In this document: piece after piece, positions 8,995 through 17,853 of the stretch | How positions within the stretch are numbered: position 1 is the stretch's first letter | Layout of the letters: each line of letters opens with the position of its first letter | Source: an uncultured Clostridia bacterium | Lineage (GTDB): Bacteria > Bacillota > Clostridia > TANB77 > CAG-508 | NCBI GenBank assembly: GCA_934101145.1 | Contig: CAKOPZ010000001.1 | Coordinates: forward strand, 62,001 to 126,000 | Length of the DNA stretch: 64,000 nucleotides | Reading direction: 5' to 3' | Position numbers and translations under genes: made by a program | The notes under the pieces: model-generated | Seen by the model: the letters and a program-made list of their open reading frames with translations, nothing else | Told to the model about the DNA's origin: nothing | Databases searched by the model: none

Positions 8995-9189
8995 CTATTT
9001 CATATTGTTTTCAGCTTGTTGGATTAATTTTCTAACCATTTGTCCACCAATTTTACCAGCATCTTTAGCTGATATATCTCCGTTATAACCTTGTTTTAGG
9101 TTAACTCCAACTTCACTGGCTACTTCATATTTGAATTTGTCTAAAGCTTCTCTTGCTTCTGGAACAACTTTGTTCTTGCTATTTGTCAT
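8995..9189 (-). CDS. Alpha/beta-type small acid-soluble spore protein
   Basis: A 64-residue SASP that coats and protects spore DNA and is degraded by the Gpr protease on germination. The signature regions EAREALDKFKYEVASEVGV, containing the family's protease-cleavage-site neighbourhood, and GGQMVRKLIQQAE are present. The ATG at 9189 has an ideal AGGAGGTG site seven bases upstream. Expression is expected in the forespore under sigma-G, although I could not confidently pick its promoter. It is strong evidence that the organism belongs to a spore-forming lineage. Confidence 0.93.
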   Translation of the reverse strand: MTNSKNKVVPEAREALDKFKYEVASEVGVNLKQGYNGDISAKDAGKIGGQMVRKLIQQAENNMK

Positions 9190-9363
9190 AATTTTCACCT
9201 CCTAGAATGTGATAGTTATATTTGTGATTTGAAAAAACAGTTTTGCTTTTTCAATATATATATTGCTCATTATTAAATTTTTTAAACTGGAAATTTTTGA
9301 TAAAATATTGTAAAAAAAACAGGAAATGATATAATAAAACAAAAAACAAAGGAGATTTTAAAA

Positions 9364-10233
9364 ATGTATAAATTAATTGCAATAGATTTAGATGGAACAT
9401 TACTAAATTCATATGGAATAGTTTCAGAAAAAAATAAACAAGCATTGATAGAGGCAAATAAAAAAGGGGCTGAGATAGTAATTGCATCAGGAAGATCGAC
9501 TAATTCAGTAAAAAATATTGCAAATGATTTAGGAATATGTAACTATATTATTTGTGGCAATGGATCTTTAATATATGATTTGCAACATGAAGAAATAATA
9601 TACGATAAATTTATAGATAAGAAAAAAGCACTTCAAATTATTGAAATATGTGAACAAAACAGCATATATTACAACATTTATACAGAAAATATGGTAATTG
9701 CAAAATCATTAAATAACAATGTACTTTTCTATCATCAAGAAAATGCAAATAAACCTGATAGTAAAAAAACAAAAATAAATCTCGTTCAAAATATATATGA
9801 TTATGTAGATAAACTACAAAATCAAAATATTTTAAAAATTACAATAAGTGATAATGACAATATAATTTTTAATGGAATAATTAGAAAACTAAGAGAGATA
9901 AGGGATATAGATGTTTTAGATGTGGCACATATGTCAAGAAAAATGATAAAATCAGGAACCGAAGAAGTATCTTTAGAATATTACTACACAGAAATTACAA
10001 GCAAAAATGTAGATAAATGGTATGCAATAGAATATTTGATAGACAAGTTAAATATAAATAAAGAAGATATTATGACAATAGGCGATAATGTAAATGATAA
10101 ATTGATGATTGAAAATGCGGGATGTGGAGTTGTTATGGGAAATAGTGCTCCATATATAAAAGAAATTGCAAATATGGTTGTGGCAGATAATAATCAAGAT
10201 GGAGTAGCAGAAGCTGTAGAAAAGAAATTTTAA
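9364..10233 (+). CDS. HAD-superfamily Cof-type (IIB) phosphatase
   Basis: A 289-residue haloacid dehalogenase-type hydrolase. Motif I is DLDGTLL with Asp8 as nucleophile and Asp10 as general acid. Motif II is ASGRST, motif III lysine is in TSKNVDKW, and motif IV is GDNVNDKLM. The large cap domain between motifs II and III places it in the Cof/YidA subfamily, which dephosphorylates sugar phosphates, FMN or similar small molecules. The substrate cannot be told from sequence. AAGGAG precedes the ATG, and a terminator follows the stop. Confidence 0.88.
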   Translation: MYKLIAIDLDGTLLNSYGIVSEKNKQALIEANKKGAEIVIASGRSTNSVKNIANDLGICNYIICGNGSLIYDLQHEEIIYDKFIDKKKALQIIEICEQNSIYYNIYTENMVIAKSLNNNVLFYHQENANKPDSKKTKINLVQNIYDYVDKLQNQNILKITISDNDNIIFNGIIRKLREIRDIDVLDVAHMSRKMIKSGTEEVSLEYYYTEITSKNVDKWYAIEYLIDKLNINKEDIMTIGDNVNDKLMIENAGCGVVMGNSAPYIKEIANMVVADNNQDGVAEAVEKKF

Positions 10234-10251
10234 AATTGAATAAAATATTAA

Positions 10252-10293
10252 AAAACACACATAATTATTTTTGATAAATGATTATGTGTGTTT
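10252..10293 (+). terminator. Terminator after the HAD phosphatase
   Basis: CACACATAATTA pairs imperfectly with TGATTATGTGTG around a TTTTTGATAAA loop, followed by TTTTG. Confidence 0.7.
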
Positions 10294-10329
10294 TGCTATT
10301 GCTAGTGAAAGGAATGGAGAGGATTAATT

Positions 10330-10461
10330 ATGGATGATGATAAAGAAAATGTTACAAAATATGGAGAATTTGTTTCATCATATTTTGCATGGCTTACACC
10401 AGAAAGGCAAAAGAAAAGGGCAGAGGACTTAAAAGATGCAGGAAACAAAAAGAAAAAATAA
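10330..10461 (+). CDS. Very small highly charged protein, unknown
   Basis: A 43-residue open frame starts at ATG 10330, seven bases after GGAGAGG. The product begins MDDDKENVTKYGEFVSSYF, contains WLTPERQKKRAEDL, and ends in four lysines. It is soluble and charged, with a central aromatic patch. No family is recognised. The ribosome site, absence of an overlapping gene and coding-like composition support it. Confidence 0.45.
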   Translation: MDDDKENVTKYGEFVSSYFAWLTPERQKKRAEDLKDAGNKKKK

Positions 10462-10511
10462 AAATGGTACCACTTTTGTTACTATTTAATAGTTTTAAGA
10501 TTTATATTGAC

Positions 10512-10646
10512 GCATAGCGATATAATATTTCTTAGAAACTTGTCGTTCGCAGACAATCCAAAAGATTGACGGCTGATCGAATCGCACTCAGCCTTCGGCT
10601 TCGTTTGGTCGCTCAAGCGTTTCTTTGAAATTTTATATCACTATGC
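10512..10646. repeat. Structured intergenic repeat family A, copy 1
   Basis: A 135-bp imperfect palindrome. The outer arms GCATAGCGATATAATATTTC (from 10512) and its near-complement ending at 10646 pair over about 28 bases. The 75-85 bp core between them is much richer in G+C than its surroundings and contains the small hairpin AGCC-TTC-GGCT. A second copy at 47046-47171 shares the core almost base for base, but its arms differ while still pairing. This copy fills most of the gene-free stretch 10462-10700 before the ctsR promoter. It could be a MITE-like element or a structured RNA; I do not recognise it as a known class. Confidence 0.8.
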
Positions 10647-10700
10647 ACTTACAAAAAACATTATCCAGTAACGCACTTTTAATAAATTTTTTAAAAAGTA

Positions 10701-10754
10701 TTGACAAGAAAAAAATTGGTGCTATAATATAAACATAGGTCAAAGAAAGTCAAA
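10701..10754 (+). promoter_or_regulatory. ctsR operon promoter with CtsR operator
   Basis: TTGACA (10701-10706) and TATAAT (10723-10728), 16 bases apart, form the promoter. GGTCAAAGAAAGTCAAA at 10738-10754 matches the CtsR box (two RGTCAAA heptads separated by NAN) and is followed at once by a third GTCAAA half-site. The operator begins about 10 bases after the -10 box, over the expected transcription start, so CtsR would block initiation and autoregulate the operon. Confidence 0.92.
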
Positions 10755-10790
10755 GTCAAAAACAAACAAATAAAAAGAGGTGACTTTAAG

Positions 10791-11240
10791 ATGAGAATGT
10801 CAGATATGATAGAAAATTTTATAAAGGAATTATTTGATGATGATGATTATATTGAAATACAAAGAAATGATTTAGCAGAGCATTTTAAATGTGTTCCATC
10901 ACAAATAAACTATGTTATTTCAACAAGATTTAAACCTGACCAAGGTTATTATGTTGAGAGTAAACGCGGTGGTGGTGGCCACATAAGTATAAGGAAAATA
11001 AATGTTACAAAAAGTAATTATCTAATGCATATTATTTCTAGTATTGGAGATAAAATCACAGCACAGGAAGTTGATATTTTTATTAGTAATTTTCTTTCTT
11101 ATGACATTATAAGCAAAAAAGAAGCTAGACTTTTAAAAGTTGCAACAAGTGATAATGTGCTTTCACAAGTTAGTGAAAATAGAGATAAACTTAGGGCAAA
11201 TATTTTTAAGAATATGCTTCTTAATTTAGTAGATGATTAA
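10791..11240 (+). CDS. ctsR: Class III heat-shock repressor CtsR
   Basis: CtsR is a dimeric winged-helix repressor of clp genes that loses DNA binding on heat stress. The N-terminal domain includes MSDMIENFIKELF, RNDLAEHFKCVPSQINYVISTRF and the DNA-contacting glycine-rich wing KRGGGGHISI. The C-terminal dimer domain spans about residues 80-149. The length of 149 residues is normal. It heads ctsR-mcsA-mcsB-clpC and is preceded by its own operator. AGAGGTG lies eight bases before the ATG. Confidence 0.96.
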   Translation: MRMSDMIENFIKELFDDDDYIEIQRNDLAEHFKCVPSQINYVISTRFKPDQGYYVESKRGGGGHISIRKINVTKSNYLMHIISSIGDKITAQEVDIFISNFLSYDIISKKEARLLKVATSDNVLSQVSENRDKLRANIFKNMLLNLVDD

Positions 11241-11298
11241 TAAAATTAGCAATTAATATTAAATCTTTGGCAATAATTATTAAAAGGAGTTGATTTTT

Positions 11299-11886
11299 AT
11301 GTTATGTCAAAATTGTGGTAAAAATGAAGTTAATTTTAGATATACTCAAATTGTAAATGGTGTGAAAAAGGAGATGGCACTTTGTGATAAATGTGCAAGA
11401 GAACTTGGGCTTGAAGGTGTAGATTTTAGTATGCCAATTAATTTTTCAAGCTTTTTTAGTGATTTCTTTAATGATGCTGTAGGCTTACTTCCAAGCTTTG
11501 CAAAATCAAATTTACTTGAATGTGACAATTGCAAAATGTCATTTGATGATTTTGTAGACAGTGGCGAATTTGGTTGTGGTGATTGCTATATTAATTTTGC
11601 AGATAGAATTTCACCAGTTCTAAAAAAATTACATGGAGCAAATAAACACATTGGAAGGCAGTACAGACAAGCAATTGACGAGTTAGAAGATAATAAGAGT
11701 AGATTTGAAGCAAGTCAAAAACAAAAAGAAAAGACAGAAAGCAAATTAAGTAAAGAAGAAAAAGAAAAAATTGAAGCAGAAAATAAAATTGTCAAATTAA
11801 AAAAGGATTTGCAAAAAGCTGTTAAAGAAGAAAGATACGAAGATGCTGCAAAACTAAGAGATGAAATAAAAAAATTAGATAAATAA
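11299..11886 (+). CDS. mcsA: McsA, zinc-finger activator/adaptor of McsB
   Basis: McsA partners the McsB kinase and modulates CtsR and ClpC. Four CxxC-type zinc motifs are visible (CQNCG, CDKCA, CDNCK and CGDCY), followed by a C-terminal UVR domain (LKKDLQKAVKEERYEDAAKLRDEIK). The length is 195 residues. The ATG at 11299 is chosen, 10 bases after AAGGAG; the TTG at 11290 overlaps that site. A charged coiled-coil linker joins the zinc and UVR parts. Confidence 0.93.
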   Translation: MLCQNCGKNEVNFRYTQIVNGVKKEMALCDKCARELGLEGVDFSMPINFSSFFSDFFNDAVGLLPSFAKSNLLECDNCKMSFDDFVDSGEFGCGDCYINFADRISPVLKKLHGANKHIGRQYRQAIDELEDNKSRFEASQKQKEKTESKLSKEEKEKIEAENKIVKLKKDLQKAVKEERYEDAAKLRDEIKKLDK

Positions 11887-11918
11887 ATTATTCTAATATT
11901 TTTGAGAGGATGATGAAA

Positions 11919-12935
11919 ATGAATTGGTATTTACAAAATGGTAAGGATTCTGATGTAGTAATTAGCTCATGTGTAATGCTTGTAAGAAATATTCAAAAAT
12001 ATCCCTTTGAGCCAAAATGTACAGGAGCTGATTTTGAAAAAATAGTTAATGATATTAAAGAAATAACACCAAGTCTTGGATATGGACTTAAATTTATAGA
12101 TTTAAAGAATTTGGATGATGTTACAAAATTAAGTCTTGTTGAAAAGAATATTGTAAGTCCAGATTTTATTACAAATAATAAATCTCATGGGGCAATACTC
12201 ATAAATGATGAAGAAAATATTTGCATTATGATAAATGATGAAGATCATATTAAATTACAAGTATTTTGTTCAGGTTTAGATTTGGAGAATTTGAAAAACT
12301 TAATTGTAGAGATTGATGAAAAACTTGGGGAGCTTGTTACATATTCATATAGCAAGCAATTTGGTTTTTTAACAGTTTCTCCTACAAATGTTGGTACAGG
12401 TATGAAAGCATCTGTAATGGTTCATCTTCCTGCATTAACATATACAGGTAATATTTCTAAAGTTTTGCATATTGTAAATAACTTTGGTATGAATGTAAGA
12501 GGAATGTATGGAGATGCAGTACAATCACAGGGAGATATTTATCAAATTTCTAATAATCAAACACTTGGACTTACAGAAGATGAGATTATAAAAAATATTA
12601 CAACGATTGTTGATAAAGTAATCGAGCAAGAAAGACTTGCAAGAAAATATTTAACGAAAAATGCACTTGAATTAGAAGATAAAGTTTATCGTTCTTTTGG
12701 TATTTTATCAAATGCTAAAAGGCTTACAGCAGATGAATGTAAAAGACTTCTTTCAGATGTAAAACTTGGTACAGATTTAGGAATTATTACAGAACTTGAT
12801 GATTCAAAAGTTAAGAAATTAAGTCTATACACTAAAGCTGGAAATTTGCAAAAATATGTAGGTAAAAAGCTTGAAAATGGCTATGATAGAGATATAAAAA
12901 GAGCAGAAGTTGTAAAGCAAATTTTAAATAGTTAA
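11919..12935 (+). CDS. mcsB: McsB-family protein-arginine kinase homologue, active site degenerate
   Basis: Position and overall sequence identify McsB, which phosphorylates arginines to mark proteins for ClpCP. Conserved remnants include PTNVGTGM, LPAL and RGMYGDAVQSQGDIYQISN. However, arginines that bind the nucleotide phosphates in phosphagen and McsB kinases are replaced. SSRIRLARN is SSCVMLVRN (Cys18, Met20), HLR is HIK (Lys112), and GTGMR is GTGMK (Lys163). The glutamate in NDEDH (Glu108) and the RG of RGMYG remain. The protein may therefore be a weak kinase or a pseudokinase adaptor. The ATG at 11919 is nine bases after GAGAGG; 338 residues is slightly short. Confidence 0.88.
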   Translation: MNWYLQNGKDSDVVISSCVMLVRNIQKYPFEPKCTGADFEKIVNDIKEITPSLGYGLKFIDLKNLDDVTKLSLVEKNIVSPDFITNNKSHGAILINDEENICIMINDEDHIKLQVFCSGLDLENLKNLIVEIDEKLGELVTYSYSKQFGFLTVSPTNVGTGMKASVMVHLPALTYTGNISKVLHIVNNFGMNVRGMYGDAVQSQGDIYQISNNQTLGLTEDEIIKNITTIVDKVIEQERLARKYLTKNALELEDKVYRSFGILSNAKRLTADECKRLLSDVKLGTDLGIITELDDSKVKKLSLYTKAGNLQKYVGKKLENGYDRDIKRAEVVKQILNS

Positions 12936-12970
12936 TTTAAAACAAAATCCTTAAGTTAGGAGGGGAGAAT

Positions 12971-15421
12971 ATGATATATAAATTTACAAATAAAGCTGAA
13001 AAAGTATTACAAATTGCAAATGAACTTGCATGTGAAATGGGACATAATTATATAGGCACAGAACATATTTTATATGGTTTATCTCAAGAAGGTAGTGGAG
13101 TTGCAAGCGAGGTTTTGCAATCACAAGAGGTAACACCTGAAAAAATAATGGACGAAATCGAAGTTCTTATTGGCAGGGGAGAGCCTTTGGAAGATGGAGA
13201 AAGTGTTGAGCTTACTCCTCGTAGTAAAAGAGTAATTGAGAATGCTTTTATTGAAGCAAGAAAATTAGGAAGCGAATATATTGGAACAGAGCATTTACTT
13301 ATTGGTATTATGCATGAGGGAGATAGTGTAGCTGTAAGAATTATGATGGATTTAAATGTAAGTCCTCAAAAATTGTATAACCAAATTGTAAAGGTAATAA
13401 ATGAAGATAGAAGTGCAACTTTAGGAGGTAGGCCAAATGAGTCAAAAGCTGATGGAAGCTACAACCAAACACCTACCTTAAATCAATTTGGAACAGACCT
13501 TACAAAACAGGCAAAAGAAGGAAAACTTGATCCTGTAATTGGCAGAAAAAACGAGATTGAAAGAGTTACACAAATTTTGTCAAGAAGAACAAAAAATAAT
13601 CCTTGTTTAATTGGTGAACCTGGTGTTGGTAAAACTGCTGTTGTAGAAGGATTGGCAGAAAGAATAATTGCACAAGATGTACCAGACACACTTAAAAATA
13701 AAAGAGTTGTAAGTATAGATATTTCTAGTATGGTTGCTGGTGCAAAATATAGAGGCGACTTTGAGGAAAGAATAAAGAAATGTCTAGCTGAAGTAAAAAA
13801 GGTAGGAGATGTAATCCTATTTATTGATGAAATTCATACAATTGTAGGTGCAGGTTCTGCAGAAGGTGCTGTTGATGCTGCAAATATTTTAAAACCACTT
13901 CTTGCAAGAGGCGAAGTTCAAGTTATTGGTGCTACAACTTTAAATGAGTATCGTAAATATATAGAAAAAGATGCTGCACTTGAAAGAAGATTTAGTCCTG
14001 TAACTGTTGGAGAGCCAACACCTGAAGAAACAGAGAGAATTTTGGAAGGTATTCAAGATAAATACGAAGCACATCATAATGTAAAAATTACAAAAGAAGC
14101 AATAAAGGCAGCTGTTGAATTATCAATAAGATATATTAATGACAGATTTTTACCTGATAAAGCAATTGATTTGATTGATGAAGCTGCATCACGTGTAAAA
14201 ATGAAAACATATAGAATGCCTGAAAATATTAAAAAGATAGAAGAAAAAATAGAAGAATTGGATAGAGAAAAAGAAGATGCAATTAGAACTCAAAACTTTG
14301 AAAAAGCTGCTACACTTAGAGATGAAGTAAAAGCACAAAAAGAAAAATTTGAAAAAGAAAAAGAAAAATGGAAAAACAAAAATTCAAAAAGTGTAATGAG
14401 TCTAACAGAGGAAGATATTGCAGAGGTTATAAGTAGCTGGACTAATATACCAGTTAGCAAAATAACTCAAGATGAAAACGAAAAATTAAAAAATTTAGAA
14501 AATACACTTCATAAAAGAGTAATAGGACAAGATGAAGCTGTAACTGCTGTTGCAAAGGCAATACGTAGAGGTAGAGTTGGACTAAAAGATCCTAATAGAC
14601 CAATAGGTTCATTCCTATTTTTGGGACCAACAGGTGTTGGTAAAACAGAGCTTTCAAAGGCACTAGCTGAAAGCTTATTTGGAAACGAAGATTCTATGAT
14701 AAGGGTTGATATGTCTGAATACATGGAGCCACATTCTGTTTCAAAATTAATTGGTTCGCCTCCAGGATATGTAGGTTATGATGATGGTGGACAATTAACA
14801 GAAAAAATAAGAAGAAAACCATATGCTGTAATTTTATTTGATGAGATTGAAAAAGCCCACCCAGATGTTATGAATATGCTTCTTCAAATTCTTGATGATG
14901 GTAGACTTACAGATGCACAAGGAAGAACAGTAAACTTTAAAAATACAGTTATTATAATGACATCAAATATTGGTGCAAGACTTATTACAGATAAAACTAC
15001 TTTAGGATTTACTGTAAGTGATGATAAAGAAAAAGAAGAGAAAAAAGAATATGAGTCAACTAAAAAAGATGTTATGGCAGAACTTAAAAAACAATTCAGA
15101 CCAGAATTTATAAACCGTATTGACGAGATTATTGTATTTCATAAACTTGGAGCAGATGATATTGGAAAGATTATTGATATAATGTTAAATCAAGTGGAAG
15201 AACGTTTAAAAGAGCAAAACATGAATGTGGAATTTGATGAGAGTGTAAAAGAATATATTGCTAAAAAAGGTATTGATACAAATTATGGTGCTAGACCACT
15301 AAAAAGAACAATACAAAGCAGTGTAGAGGATAAAATTGCAGAGGCAATACTAGATGGAAAAATTGTTCCAAGTAAAAAGGTAAAAATGACAGTTAAAGAT
15401 GATGAAGTAAAAATTGGATAG
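12971..15421 (+). CDS. clpC: ATP-dependent Clp protease ATP-binding subunit ClpC
   Basis: An 816-residue Hsp100 unfoldase that feeds substrates to ClpP and works with McsA/McsB. In order: N-terminal repeat domain (about 1-145), AAA+ domain 1 with Walker A GEPGVGKT (residues 215-222) and Walker B LFIDEIH, a middle domain carrying a UVR motif (REKEDAIRTQNFEKAATLRDE), and AAA+ domain 2 with GPTGVGKT (about 552-559) and LFDEIEKAHPD. The C-terminal ClpB-D2-small domain is complete. It is the last gene of the CtsR-controlled operon, with AGGAGGGGAG before the start. Confidence 0.97.
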   Translation: MIYKFTNKAEKVLQIANELACEMGHNYIGTEHILYGLSQEGSGVASEVLQSQEVTPEKIMDEIEVLIGRGEPLEDGESVELTPRSKRVIENAFIEARKLGSEYIGTEHLLIGIMHEGDSVAVRIMMDLNVSPQKLYNQIVKVINEDRSATLGGRPNESKADGSYNQTPTLNQFGTDLTKQAKEGKLDPVIGRKNEIERVTQILSRRTKNNPCLIGEPGVGKTAVVEGLAERIIAQDVPDTLKNKRVVSIDISSMVAGAKYRGDFEERIKKCLAEVKKVGDVILFIDEIHTIVGAGSAEGAVDAANILKPLLARGEVQVIGATTLNEYRKYIEKDAALERRFSPVTVGEPTPEETERILEGIQDKYEAHHNVKITKEAIKAAVELSIRYINDRFLPDKAIDLIDEAASRVKMKTYRMPENIKKIEEKIEELDREKEDAIRTQNFEKAATLRDEVKAQKEKFEKEKEKWKNKNSKSVMSLTEEDIAEVISSWTNIPVSKITQDENEKLKNLENTLHKRVIGQDEAVTAVAKAIRRGRVGLKDPNRPIGSFLFLGPTGVGKTELSKALAESLFGNEDSMIRVDMSEYMEPHSVSKLIGSPPGYVGYDDGGQLTEKIRRKPYAVILFDEIEKAHPDVMNMLLQILDDGRLTDAQGRTVNFKNTVIIMTSNIGARLITDKTTLGFTVSDDKEKEEKKEYESTKKDVMAELKKQFRPEFINRIDEIIVFHKLGADDIGKIIDIMLNQVEERLKEQNMNVEFDESVKEYIAKKGIDTNYGARPLKRTIQSSVEDKIAEAILDGKIVPSKKVKMTVKDDEVKIG

Positions 15422-15427
15422 TATTAT

Positions 15428-15460
15428 GATAGGCAGTATGACATATACTGCCTATTTTTG
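15428..15460 (+). terminator. Terminator of the ctsR-clpC operon
   Basis: ATAGGCAGTAT pairs with ATACTGCCTAT, followed by TTTTG, just after the clpC stop. Confidence 0.85.
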
Positions 15461-15580
15461 TCAAAATATGTAAAAATATGATATACATAAATGCAATATA
15501 TTGAAAAAATATTGCACTATTCTAATGCAAATGCTATAATAAATTGAAATCATATGAAAAAGTTTGAAATGAGGGAGAAA

Positions 15581-15916
15581 ATGGAAGTTACTGCCGTTAT
15601 TTATATATTAATATTTGTTATATTTGGTTTAGTTATATTTTCTATAATGCAACTACGAATGGCTGGAATAAAGGTAAAAGATTTCTGGAGCTTTATACAG
15701 GCTAACCAAATGTTAGATAAATTATATATTTTTTCAAAAAAGTGTAATACTATGAGTCCACAAGAACAAGTAATATTTTTAAGCGAAGCTGAAAAAGTAT
15801 TTAATGCTTTTGACAAAATACCTGATATGATATGGGAAGATGAATACAGAAAATATTCAGATGTTTTAGAGGCTTACAGAAATATAAGAGTTAATAGATG
15901 GAATTCATCAAAATAA
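15581..15916 (+). CDS. Membrane-anchored hypothetical protein
   Basis: A 111-residue product with one N-terminal membrane span (about residues 3-25, VTAVIYILIFVIFGLVIFSI) and a soluble helical remainder. I do not recognise the family. The ATG at 15581 follows GAGGGAG closely; an upstream ATG at 15554 lacks a ribosome site. It sits between two terminators, so it is probably transcribed alone. Confidence 0.65.
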   Translation: MEVTAVIYILIFVIFGLVIFSIMQLRMAGIKVKDFWSFIQANQMLDKLYIFSKKCNTMSPQEQVIFLSEAEKVFNAFDKIPDMIWEDEYRKYSDVLEAYRNIRVNRWNSSK

Positions 15917-15929
15917 AATCATAAAAATA

Positions 15930-15964
15930 ATAAAATCACATACATTTTAGTATGTGATTTTTTG
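15930..15964 (+). terminator. Rho-independent terminator
   Basis: AAAATCACATAC pairs with GTATGTGATTTT around ATTTTA, followed by TTG. It separates the small membrane-protein gene from the cysteine desulfurase. Confidence 0.8.
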
Positions 15965-15985
15965 TGCGAATGGGTGAGGTGTAAT

Positions 15986-17116
15986 ATGAAAATTAGATAT
16001 TTTGACCATGCAGCAACAACAGCTGTTAGAGAAGAGGTTTTAAAAGAAATGATACCATATTTTAATTTATACTATGGTAATCCATCTGCTCTTTACTTTG
16101 TTGGAAGAGAAGCAAAGAGAGGACTAGAAAAAGCAAGGCAGAGAGTTGCAAAACAAATAAATTGTAATGAGCATGAAATTTATTTTACATCATGTGGTAG
16201 TGAAAGTGATAATTTGGCTTTAAAGGGAATTGCATATGCAAATAAAAATAAGGGAAACCATATTATAACAAGTAAGATTGAACATCATGCTATACTCAAT
16301 TCATGTGAAACTTTAGAAAGGCAAGGATTTAGAGTTACTTATATAAATGTTGATAAAAATGGTATGATAGATATGAATGAGCTTTTGGATAGTATTTGTA
16401 AAGATACTATACTAATAAGTATAATGTTTGCAAATAATGAGATAGGGACAATACAGCCAATCAAGCAAATAGGAGAAATAGCAAGAAAAAATAACATTTT
16501 ATTTCATACAGATAGTGTGCAAGCAGTAGGAAATGTGAGAATAGATGTAAGAGATATGAATGTAGATTTGCTATCGATGTCAGGCCATAAATTTTATGGT
16601 CCAAAAGGTGTAGGCGCTTTATATGTAAGAGAAGGAATAAATTTTGAAAGGATTCAAGATGGAGGACATCAAGAGAGGAACAAGAGATCAGGAACTGAAA
16701 ATGTAGCAGAAATAGTTGGACTTGGTAAGGCTATAGAGTTAATATACCAAGAATTTGAAGAATATAATAAACATTTAAGAACATTAAGAGATAGATATAT
16801 AAAACAAATAGAAGAAACAATTCCAAATGCTATTTTAAATGGTGATAGAGAAAATAGACTTCCAGGGAATGCAAACTTTTCTTTTAAAGGAGTAGACGCA
16901 GGAGAGTTGTTATTAAAGTTAGATGAAGTAGGAATATGTGCATCAGCAGGTTCTGCATGTAGTACAGGAGAAGCTGTGCCATCTCATGTATTAACTTCGA
17001 TTGGACTTGGAAAAGAACTTGCAGGAAGTACACTAAGGGTATCATTTGGATATGAGAATACGATTGAGGATGTAGACTTTTTAGTAAATCAAATTAGAAA
17101 TTTTACAAAAATTTAA
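15986..17116 (+). CDS. Cysteine desulfurase (NifS/IscS family)
   Basis: A class V, PLP-dependent aminotransferase-fold enzyme of 376 residues that takes sulfur from cysteine for Fe-S clusters or tRNA thiolation. Visible are FDHAATT at the start, EHHA for the PLP-stacking histidine, SGHKFYGPKG with the Schiff-base lysine near residue 201, and SACSTGE with the catalytic cysteine near 324. The ATG at 15986 has GAGGTG upstream. No iscU or thiI partner adjoins it, so its exact sulfur acceptor is unknown. Confidence 0.93.
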   Translation: MKIRYFDHAATTAVREEVLKEMIPYFNLYYGNPSALYFVGREAKRGLEKARQRVAKQINCNEHEIYFTSCGSESDNLALKGIAYANKNKGNHIITSKIEHHAILNSCETLERQGFRVTYINVDKNGMIDMNELLDSICKDTILISIMFANNEIGTIQPIKQIGEIARKNNILFHTDSVQAVGNVRIDVRDMNVDLLSMSGHKFYGPKGVGALYVREGINFERIQDGGHQERNKRSGTENVAEIVGLGKAIELIYQEFEEYNKHLRTLRDRYIKQIEETIPNAILNGDRENRLPGNANFSFKGVDAGELLLKLDEVGICASAGSACSTGEAVPSHVLTSIGLGKELAGSTLRVSFGYENTIEDVDFLVNQIRNFTKI

Positions 17117-17127
17117 AAATATGAAGG

Positions 17128-17157
17128 AAAATACTAGCATATACGCTAGTATTTTTG
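17128..17157 (+). terminator. Terminator of the cysteine desulfurase gene
   Basis: AAATACTAGC pairs with GCTAGTATTT, followed by TTG, shortly after the stop codon. Confidence 0.8.
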
Positions 17158-17248
17158 TATAATATTATTTAACTAATAGGTAAACAAATACAAAAACAAA
17201 AGAATAAAGTTTTATATTTGATAGATACTAAGGAAAGGAGGAAAAAAG

Positions 17249-17470
17249 ATGACAAATTTAATTAAAGATAGAGAATGGAAAGAAAAGAATAAAAACTATT
17301 TAAAAGAGCTACAATTATTTTTGGACCAGGTAGATGGAATAAAAGATGAAGAATTAAGGCATAGAGTTACAAACCAAATGTTAATATGTGATGAAACGCT
17401 TACTAAAATTGCTGAAAACGAAATAGATAAGGCATATAAAAAAGGTTATAATGAAGCAAAAAAAGTATAA
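17249..17470 (+). CDS. Small soluble helical protein, unknown
   Basis: A 73-residue acidic-basic helical protein (MTNLIKDREWKEKNKNYLKEL..., ending KAYKKGYNEAKKV). An excellent ribosome site (AAAGGAGG) precedes the ATG. It is the first gene of a short cluster with the two half-size TSUP genes and a small membrane peptide. Function not recognised. Confidence 0.6.
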   Translation: MTNLIKDREWKEKNKNYLKELQLFLDQVDGIKDEELRHRVTNQMLICDETLTKIAENEIDKAYKKGYNEAKKV

Positions 17471-17498
17471 TTGTTAATAATTGAGAGATAATAAGTAT

Positions 17499-17843
17499 AT
17501 GAAGAATGTGTTAATTGGACTTACAGCAGGATTTGTAAGTGGAATGTTTTCTGCAGGTGGAGGACTAATACTTGTACCTATTTTTTTATATTTATTAAAA
17601 ATGAATGAAAAACAAGCAAGAGCTAATGCGTTGTTTTGTATCTTACCAATGGTTATAACAACTGCTCTTGTATATAATAAAGGAAGTTATATAAATTGGG
17701 ACTTGGCAATAAAATGCGGAATAGGTGGACTAATAGGAGGAGCAATAGGAGGCAAAGTATTAAATAAAATTAATGTCAAATATCTAAAAATTATGTTTAT
17801 AGTTTTTTTATTATATGCAGGCTTTAGAATGATTTTGATGTAG
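17499..17843 (+). CDS. TauE/SafE (TSUP) permease, N-terminal half as a separate gene
   Basis: TSUP permeases export or import sulfonates and related anions and normally contain two homologous four-helix halves in about 250 residues. This 114-residue product carries only one half, beginning with the glycine-rich repeat GLTAGFVSGMFSAGGGLILVP. The next gene carries the second half. The ATG at 17499 is likely; a TTG at 17481 is possible. The downstream gene follows after 10 bases, so the two products probably assemble as a heterodimer. Confidence 0.8.
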   Translation: MKNVLIGLTAGFVSGMFSAGGGLILVPIFLYLLKMNEKQARANALFCILPMVITTALVYNKGSYINWDLAIKCGIGGLIGGAIGGKVLNKINVKYLKIMFIVFLLYAGFRMILM

Positions 17844-17853
17844 TGAGGTTAAT

